From the NCBI RefSeq assembly GCF_000685315.1, contig NZ_ARYM01000005.1:1-64000 (forward strand): 64,000 nucleotides of DNA. The letters run 5' to 3'. The notes beneath the pieces are model-generated. The model was not told where the DNA came from, searched no databases, and saw only the letters and a list, made by a program, of their open reading frames with translations. Of this stretch, positions 58,794 through 64,000 are shown in pieces (position 1 is the stretch's first letter; each line of letters opens with the position of its first letter). Origin of the DNA: Hyphomonas polymorpha PS728 (GTDB taxonomy: Bacteria > Pseudomonadota > Alphaproteobacteria > Caulobacterales > Hyphomonadaceae). Both the position numbers and the translations under genes were made by a program.

Positions 58794-59948
58794 CTACTTC
58801 CGGACTTGAGAAAGGCGCTGAAAAATTATCTGCCGGGCGCTGCCATGCTCGACACGGAAGCTGACCCGCAGACCGAGCCTCTCCGGCGAGGACACCAGGG
58901 GCGCAATCACATCGCCGTCGGCGAGCCGGACGATCTTGCCTTCGCCGTAAGCATTGGCATTGACGCGCAGCCCGCTGCCGGCGGTTACGCGCAGGATCAG
59001 GCGGTCAGACTCGATATAAAGTTCAAAATGGCGGCGCGAGATGAGCAGGCTGGCGGATTCGTCCAGTTCGTCTGAGGCCCCGAAGACCAGCAGGCGCACA
59101 TCGCCGTCCCCGCCCTGGCGGCGGGTGCGGCTGCGGCCGATGGCGAGCATGCCGTCCTGTGTCATGATCGGTCCGTTGAAGGGCGCGTCGCCCTCGCCAA
59201 AGCCGAGCCAAGAAAATTCGGCGTTTCTCGGCACCCAGTTATCGGCGTCGATACCACGCAAGCCCAGGCGGCGCTCTTCCCGCTCCGCTCTTACCAGAGG
59301 CAGCGCGACAGCCTGATCCGTCTGCTGAATGGCCGGCCGAGCATCGTTCTTTCCGGATATGTAGACGAGGTTTCCATGCCCGGCGCTTTCGCCCCCAATA
59401 TTGACGACCGGCCCCTTTTCAGAGTTCGGGTCTTCCACCATCAGGGTGAGGTTTGCGGTGAAGGCAAAGTTTTCCTGGCGCCAGCGCCAGCGGCTGGCCA
59501 TCGCGACCAGCAATTGAAGGCCGTGGGCTCCGGCCCGCTCGATCTGGTTTGCAACGATGCTGAGGGGGCGGGATTCGCCGGCATCCAGCCGCTCCCAGCC
59601 GAGACTTTCCTCCCGCCACGGACCGGAGGCCTCACGGCTCCAGAGGCCTGTGACGAAAAGAGGCCGCTGCACGCCAGACAGATTGCCGATGGACATGGGA
59701 AGCGCCACCGCGCCGCCGACCTTTGCGACAGTCAGCGCGCCGGCATCCACTTGCAGATAGGGCGCGACACAGACCGTGCAGAGGCCCCGATCATCCAGAA
59801 GGCCCGCGCACTCCTCGGCTGCCATGCATCGCATCAGCGGCTTTCCGCAATCTCCGCAGAAAGTCGCGTCACGGTCCAGCGCCGAAGTGTAGCAACACTC
59901 CGCCTGTGTCCGTTGCGGCCCAGTGTTGCGGGAGGTGACGATGGACAT
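58794..59948 (-). CDS. zinc-ribbon and FHA domain protein
   Basis: A 384-residue protein from ATG 59948, four bases after the SPFH gene stop. Residues 18-60 hold eight cysteines in pairs (Cys31/34, 57/60 and others: FCGDCGKPLMRC, DDRGLCTVC), a double zinc ribbon. Residues 70-260 are beta-rich and unrecognised. Residues 265-352 look like an FHA domain: LAIGRSRTRR, LLISRRHFELYIESDRLILR, GLRVNANAYGEG, VRLADGDVI, including the GR and SRRH phosphothreonine-binding positions. FHA domains read Thr phosphorylation, which fits the adjacent kinase. Confidence 0.75.
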   Translation of the reverse strand: MSIVTSRNTGPQRTQAECCYTSALDRDATFCGDCGKPLMRCMAAEECAGLLDDRGLCTVCVAPYLQVDAGALTVAKVGGAVALPMSIGNLSGVQRPLFVTGLWSREASGPWREESLGWERLDAGESRPLSIVANQIERAGAHGLQLLVAMASRWRWRQENFAFTANLTLMVEDPNSEKGPVVNIGGESAGHGNLVYISGKNDARPAIQQTDQAVALPLVRAEREERRLGLRGIDADNWVPRNAEFSWLGFGEGDAPFNGPIMTQDGMLAIGRSRTRRQGGDGDVRLLVFGASDELDESASLLISRRHFELYIESDRLILRVTAGSGLRVNANAYGEGKIVRLADGDVIAPLVSSPERLGLRVSFRVEHGSARQIIFQRLSQVRK

Positions 59949-59952
59949 GGGA

Positions 59953-61614
59953 TCAAGTCCGCATCTTGTGGCCACAGCCGGTGCAGAAATTCGCCTTTGC
60001 GGGCAGCGACCTGCCGCATTTCGGGCAATCGACATTGGCTGCATTCTCGCCAAAGCTTTCGGGCGTTGTACCGGTTTTGCCTCCGGCGCCATGGGCGACA
60101 CCGGTGGCGCCGGTCATGCCGGCCTTGAGGATGTCCAGCTCATGCTGACGGCTGACGGCACGCTCTTCCGAAGCGCCCTTGATCAGTTCCCGCATGATTT
60201 CCATGGATTCCTGGCTGTTGCCGGCCTGGGCCCGCGCCTGCTCCTTGAGGACTTCGGCCACCTGGGGCGACAGACCGGCATTGATCGCCAGGATCTGTTC
60301 CGGCGTCATTTTCGAGCCCGCCATCAGCTGCGCGGTGCGCGCGTCAGCCTCAGCTTTCATAAGGGCGACCTTATTTTCCGTATCGGATTTCGAAACGAGG
60401 ATGCCGCGCTGGGCAGTCCGGTCGTCGCCGGCAGCCTCCAGCTTCATCATGGTCTCGAGATTTCGCGCCGCCTGTTCCTGAGCGAGGCGGGCGATGTCCA
60501 GTTCCATACGCTGACGGCGCTCGTTCAACTCGAGATCGGTCATTACCCCCATTTTCTTGAGGTTCTGAACATGGCGGGCATCGAGCTCTTCAATCTCGAT
60601 TTCGGTTTTCCGCAGGCGGGCCGCTTCCCTGGTCAGGTCTATGAGATGGCCGGCATCGGCGATTTCTATCTCCACCTTGGCCGCACGTTCAGTACGCAGA
60701 ACTTCCACCTCATGAGCGAGGGCTTCCATCTCGTGACGGCGCGTGACAGCCTCGCGGGCGTCGACGAAGCGCACCTCACTGTCGAGGACCATATGGGCGA
60801 GTTCGTCATCCGTCGCGGCCTGGATCTTTGCGAGGTCTGCGGAGGATTCGAGCTTGAATTGGGTGGCTTCAGCCTCGCGGGACATCTCGCGCTTGAGAAG
60901 CTGGAGCTGATAATCCAGCGCTTCCTGATCCCGGTCGATCTGGGCGCGCTTGAAGGCTTCCATCTCGACACTGTTGAGCGCCCACTCGACGGAGACAGCG
61001 CGGACCAGCACGCCGAGATCGCCCAGCACGCGCTCAGCTTCCTGCATCATGTCGGCCTGAATCTTGTCCTGCAATCCGGTATTGCCGCGCATGTCACCAG
61101 CGTCAGTCCGGCTGATCACAGCCTCCAGCACGCGGTCGGACACATGGGGCGCGAGACGCTCCAGAATGTCGAGCGTGGTGAGCGCCTTGCGGCCGGGAAG
61201 TTCGCTTTCCTTCTCCGAACCCCGCTCATTGCGCGCGACGCCGCGCATCAGGCCGAGGATGTTGGACGGCTTGTCGGGGTTGAGTTGCAACTCGAATGTG
61301 CAGAGCCCGCCGACTTCCACATTGTCCCGCGAAACGCCCTGGAAGCTCATATTGACGCTGAAGGGTTTCAGGTCTGCCAGCAGGATGGCGATATGCGTTG
61401 ATCCGCCGACCACACCCTTGATGGCATTCGCCAGGCCACCGACGGAGAAGTGGGCGCCGACGAAGCTGTCGATAAGCTGGCCATTCTTGAACAGCAGGGC
61501 GGCAAGATCTGGCGGAGTGGCAAAGCGCTTCTCGAAGAAGGTCTTGAATTCAGCTTCCCGCACGAATTCGGCAAGAAGGTTCGGGTCAGTCAGGACAAGA
61601 GGCATCGAGGCCAT
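59953..61614 (-). CDS. SPFH domain, coiled-coil and C-terminal zinc-ribbon protein
   Basis: A 553-residue protein. Residues 20-230 match the SPFH (band-7) fold as in B. subtilis YdjI-like proteins: PPDLAALLFKNGQLIDSFVG, VGGLCTFELQLNPDKPSNIL, MQEAERVLGDLGVLVRAVSV. Residues 235-400 are a long charged coiled coil (REMSREAEATQFKLESSADL). A low-complexity stretch (GATGVAHGAGGKTG) leads to a zinc ribbon, CPKCGRSLPAKANFCTGCGH. No transmembrane segment. SPFH proteins assemble rings or scaffolds on membranes. GGAGGG precedes the ATG. It follows the membrane protein gene by three bases. Confidence 0.8.
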   Translation of the reverse strand: MASMPLVLTDPNLLAEFVREAEFKTFFEKRFATPPDLAALLFKNGQLIDSFVGAHFSVGGLANAIKGVVGGSTHIAILLADLKPFSVNMSFQGVSRDNVEVGGLCTFELQLNPDKPSNILGLMRGVARNERGSEKESELPGRKALTTLDILERLAPHVSDRVLEAVISRTDAGDMRGNTGLQDKIQADMMQEAERVLGDLGVLVRAVSVEWALNSVEMEAFKRAQIDRDQEALDYQLQLLKREMSREAEATQFKLESSADLAKIQAATDDELAHMVLDSEVRFVDAREAVTRRHEMEALAHEVEVLRTERAAKVEIEIADAGHLIDLTREAARLRKTEIEIEELDARHVQNLKKMGVMTDLELNERRQRMELDIARLAQEQAARNLETMMKLEAAGDDRTAQRGILVSKSDTENKVALMKAEADARTAQLMAGSKMTPEQILAINAGLSPQVAEVLKEQARAQAGNSQESMEIMRELIKGASEERAVSRQHELDILKAGMTGATGVAHGAGGKTGTTPESFGENAANVDCPKCGRSLPAKANFCTGCGHKMRT

Positions 61615-61617
61615 GGA

Positions 61618-62193
61618 TTAGCCCTCCTTCTTAGCGGTCATGAAAAACTGGGTGTAAACGCGGGCGAAGATGATCAGCACGCAGACCGCCACCGGGATCG
61701 GATGCGCCATGACGATCGAAACCATGCGATCTACCGCCGACATTTCCCCGACCATGTCTCCCATGCGGGAGACGGTAAAAATCGAGGTTGTGACGATCGA
61801 AAACAGGGTGAACACGGACATCACGAAGGTTACGAGGCCGGCGATCCGCTGAGCGAACGTCAAAGGCTCACGGCGAGGCGCGGAATTGGCTTTGACCTCT
61901 GCCCTGGCTTCTTCCGCGTCTCGCCGGTCAAGCGCTCTTTCGTGTAGGTCCCCGCGCTTGATCGCCTCGGCCCTGGCTTTCTGGTCCACCTTCAGAAAGT
62001 CGGGCTGAGCCTTGTTGTTCTTGCTGGTGGCATTGACGGGCGTCAGATTCGACGCATGCCGTCTCCAGATGACGAAGACTGTCAGGGCAAGCCAGATGCC
62101 TGCTGCCGCCATCGTGACATTGAAAAGGATTTCAATGATTGGCCACGCTTCGGGGGGAATCTGTTGCAATGTCTCTTGGAGGGTCTGTTCCAT
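61618..62193 (-). CDS. integral membrane protein of unknown family
   Basis: A 191-residue protein with three predicted membrane helices: WPIIEILFNVTMAAAGIWLA (17-45), GLVTFVMSVFTLFSIVTTSI (about 116-138) and PIPVAVCVLIIFARVYTQFF (about 164-184). They are separated by a charged cytoplasmic loop of about 65 residues (ALDRRDAEEARAEVKANSAP). No family recognised. It is first in the five-gene operon and is the natural candidate to recruit the SPFH protein to the membrane (inference). Confidence 0.7.
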   Translation of the reverse strand: MEQTLQETLQQIPPEAWPIIEILFNVTMAAAGIWLALTVFVIWRRHASNLTPVNATSKNNKAQPDFLKVDQKARAEAIKRGDLHERALDRRDAEEARAEVKANSAPRREPLTFAQRIAGLVTFVMSVFTLFSIVTTSIFTVSRMGDMVGEMSAVDRMVSIVMAHPIPVAVCVLIIFARVYTQFFMTAKKEG

Positions 62194-62198
62194 CTGAG

Positions 62199-62235
62199 GC
62201 GCCTTCAGCTAATTCGCTTCTGATGTTGAAGGCGC
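62199..62235. promoter_or_regulatory. long inverted repeat in the divergent control region
   Basis: GCGCCTTCA (62199-62207) and TGAAGGCGC (62227-62235) are perfect 9-base arms 19 bases apart, just upstream of the five-gene operon start and about 105 bases before the sigma-factor gene. Candidate operator or 5' UTR hairpin. Confidence 0.45.
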
Positions 62236-62341
62236 GAGATCACGGGATTTCCGGTCACAATCTCCGAAAAATATTTCCAGAGCAGGCGCTGCGCCTTGTC
62301 GCGGCACGGAATTTGCGACAGTTTCGCAGCGGGAGGTGGCG

Positions 62342-62926
62342 ATGAGCCAACCGGGTGACATATCGGCCAAGCAATTGCTGGATGCCTGGCGGGCGGGCGA
62401 CCTGACCGCGCGCGACCGGCTGTTCACCGAGCTTTACTCCGAACTCCGGCAGATTTCGGCGGGCCTGATCCGCTCTGAACGCAACCTGTCCCTTTCGACC
62501 GGAGACCTGGTGAACGAAGCCGTCATTCGCCTGATGCGGGTGGACCAGATTGAATGGGCCGACAAGGTTCACTTCCTGGCGCTGGCGGCCAGGGCCATGC
62601 GGCGGGTACTGATCGACCATGCCCGCAAGAAAAGGTCCGACAAGCGCCACCATCAGAAAGTGACCCTGGTGTCCCGCCTCTCCGATGGCAGTGCCGACCG
62701 GATCGAGATGGATGTGCTGGAGAAGGCCCTTATCCGGCTCAGCGTCATCGACGAAGAGAAGGCCGAAATCGTCGAGTTGCGCTATTTCGGGGGGATGACG
62801 CTGGAAGATATCGCCGCCATCAAGGGCGTTTCTGAAGCCACGGTGAAACGCAACTGGCGGGCGGCGCGTGCCTGGCTGCTGGATTGCCTCAATGAAGCAA
62901 AGCAGGATGAGCACCGGATCGACTGA
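62342..62926 (+). CDS. ECF-family RNA polymerase sigma factor (kinase-associated type)
   Basis: A 194-residue sigma factor; ATG 62342 lies seven bases after GGGAGG (a GTG at 62336 overlaps that site). Region 2 has LFTELYSELRQISAGLIRSE, LSTGDLVNEAVIRLMRVDQI and FLALAARAMRRVLIDHARKK. Region 4 has IVELRYFGGMTLEDIAAIKG with VSEATVKRNWRAARAWL. This is the group often encoded immediately before a receptor-like Ser/Thr kinase rather than an anti-sigma factor, as here (20-base overlap). Its activation is probably by phosphorylation or kinase binding (inference). Confidence 0.88.
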   Translation: MSQPGDISAKQLLDAWRAGDLTARDRLFTELYSELRQISAGLIRSERNLSLSTGDLVNEAVIRLMRVDQIEWADKVHFLALAARAMRRVLIDHARKKRSDKRHHQKVTLVSRLSDGSADRIEMDVLEKALIRLSVIDEEKAEIVELRYFGGMTLEDIAAIKGVSEATVKRNWRAARAWLLDCLNEAKQDEHRID

Positions 62927-64000
62927 ACGCCGCGCCCTCGAACTCCTCTCGCAGGCTCTCGACATGCCCTCCGATCAACGGGAGGCTTGGGTACGCAGCC
63001 AATGTGCCGGAGACGCGGCGCTGGAAAAGCGTGTGCTGGGCCTGCTGGCGACCGAGCGCGCCCATCCGGGCGCCCTGAAGACCGGCGGCGCCCGCCAGGA
63101 TACGGTTGAGCCGGAAGCGCCCGAACAGGTCGGCGCCTACCGCATTATCGAGACGATCGGCCAGGGCGGCATGGGCGCGGTTTACAAGGGCGAGCGGGCG
63201 AGCGGCAATTTCGATCATACCGTCGCCATCAAGATCATCCGGCCCGGCGTTCTCTCCGAGGCCCTCATTGAGCGGTTTGAGCGGGAACGGCAGATCCTTG
63301 CGGCGCTGAACCATCCCAACATCGCGCGCCTCTATGATGGCGGGGAGATGGCCGACGGCTCCCCCTACATGATCATGGAATATGTGGACGGCGAGCCTCT
63401 GCTGGTCTGGGTAGAGCGAACCGGCGCTTCCCTCCGTGAACGGCTGGATCTGTTTCAGAGCTTTTGCGGCGCTGTGCAGTTTGCCCACCAGAACCTGGTC
63501 ATTCACAGGGACATAACCCCCTCCAACGTGCTGGTGAACAAGGCCGGCCTGGTCAAGCTGATCGACTTTGGAATTTCCAAATCTCCCGACGGATCGCCCC
63601 CTGCCCGGTTCAACCCGCCCGGCAGCAAGGACGCGATGAGCTATACGCCGGGCTATGCCGCGCCGGAACGTACGCGCGGGGCGGCTGCCAATACGCTGTC
63701 TGACATCTATTCGCTGGGCAAACTGCTGGCGGACCTGTTGAAACCGGAAGAGCGATCACCCGAGCTGACGGCGATTATCAAGCGCGCCACGGCGCAGGAG
63801 CCTGTAGACCGCTATGCTTCCGTCGACGCCCTCAATGAAGACATCAGTGCCCTGCGTTCCGGCAAGCCGGTGGCGGCTTACAGCGGGAGCCGTGTTTACC
63901 GGTTCAGGAAATTCGTGGCCCGCCACCGCATCACTGTGGCATCGATTGCGGCGGTGATCATCGGGCTTAGCGCGGCGCTGGCCACGACCGTGGTACAGTA
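62907..64000 (+). CDS. receptor-type Ser/Thr protein kinase with atypical catalytic loop (partial)
   Basis: At least 364 residues; the C-terminus lies beyond the window. ATG 62907 is chosen; an ATG five codons earlier is also in frame. Residues 6-50 match the small N-terminal module of sigma-linked kinases (RRALELLSQALDMPSDQREA). The kinase domain begins at about 77: IGQGGMGAVYKGE, Lys109 in VAIKII, catalytic loop HRDITPSNVLV at 200-210, DFG at 220-222, GYAAPE. Thr204 replaces the almost invariant Lys of HRDLKPxN. A membrane helix starts near 341 (ITVASIAAVIIGLSAALATT). The unseen part is likely a TPR or sensor domain. Confidence 0.88.
   Translation, partial: MSTGSTERRALELLSQALDMPSDQREAWVRSQCAGDAALEKRVLGLLATERAHPGALKTGGARQDTVEPEAPEQVGAYRIIETIGQGGMGAVYKGERASGNFDHTVAIKIIRPGVLSEALIERFERERQILAALNHPNIARLYDGGEMADGSPYMIMEYVDGEPLLVWVERTGASLRERLDLFQSFCGAVQFAHQNLVIHRDITPSNVLVNKAGLVKLIDFGISKSPDGSPPARFNPPGSKDAMSYTPGYAAPERTRGAAANTLSDIYSLGKLLADLLKPEERSPELTAIIKRATAQEPVDRYASVDALNEDISALRSGKPVAAYSGSRVYRFRKFVARHRITVASIAAVIIGLSAALATTVVQ

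Noticed and set aside
1-64000. CRISPR arrays, rRNA genes and insertion sequences
   Set aside because: No regularly spaced repeats, rRNA-like sequence or transposase gene was seen on reading the window.

Overview
The window is GC-rich chromosomal DNA from an alphaproteobacterium, most likely a marine or saline member of the Hyphomonadaceae/Caulobacterales. The clues are a pcm-like gene, tolC, popZ and valS in that order, an ectoine/hydroxyectoine operon, an ECF sigma factor followed directly by a receptor-type Ser/Thr kinase, and a cydDC/cydABX locus. No database search was possible, so names rest on motifs, length and gene order read by eye.

Layout. 1-5405: right end of a decayed lambda-like prophage abutting tRNA-Cys (partial portal, truncated MerR-like gene, truncated large terminase, XRE regulator, second MerR-like protein, capsid remnant, gpW, DUF2190 protein, tyrosine integrase). 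5405-5478: tRNA-Cys(GCA), the probable attachment site. 5640-14359: housekeeping block (PCMT-like protein, TolC, PopZ, ValS, isoaspartyl peptidase, GNAT, DUF3137 protein, small secreted protein). 14416-27138: sulfate-ester block (alkyl sulfatase, two membrane-anchored or secreted sulfatases, an exported formylglycine-generating enzyme, TetR regulator, DUF1330 protein, HCCA-isomerase-like protein), separated from the alkyl sulfatase by a DNA-repair pair (ATP-dependent ligase and MBL exonuclease). Similar 19-bp operator-like sites occur before three transcription units of this block. 27108-33410: cydDC and the divergent cytochrome bd operon cydABX; the 40-residue CydX gene is short and easily missed. 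34460-36942: GntR regulator facing a quinone-dependent D-lactate dehydrogenase. 37121-42837: iron block (TonB-dependent receptor; PepSY/DUF2271/DUF4198/ApbE operon) with Fur-like boxes before both units. 43019-47727: macA-macB-nodT efflux system. 47992-56219: ectA-ectB-ectC-ectD-ask with two transporters in the same operon and a divergent MarR-type ectR. 56268-62193: compact five-gene operon of a membrane protein, an SPFH/zinc-ribbon protein, an FHA/zinc-ribbon protein, a zinc-ribbon/Ser-Thr kinase/sensor protein and a papain-like protease. 62342-64000: divergent ECF sigma factor and a second Ser/Thr kinase that runs off the right edge.

The best candidates for undescribed biology are (1) the SPFH/FHA/kinase/papain-protease operon with three zinc-ribbon proteins beside the ECF-kinase pair, (2) the putative TetR-controlled sulfatase regulon with its lipoprotein-type FGE, and (3) the iron-regulated flavinylation operon, whose DUF2271 protein carries an ApbE-type acceptor motif.
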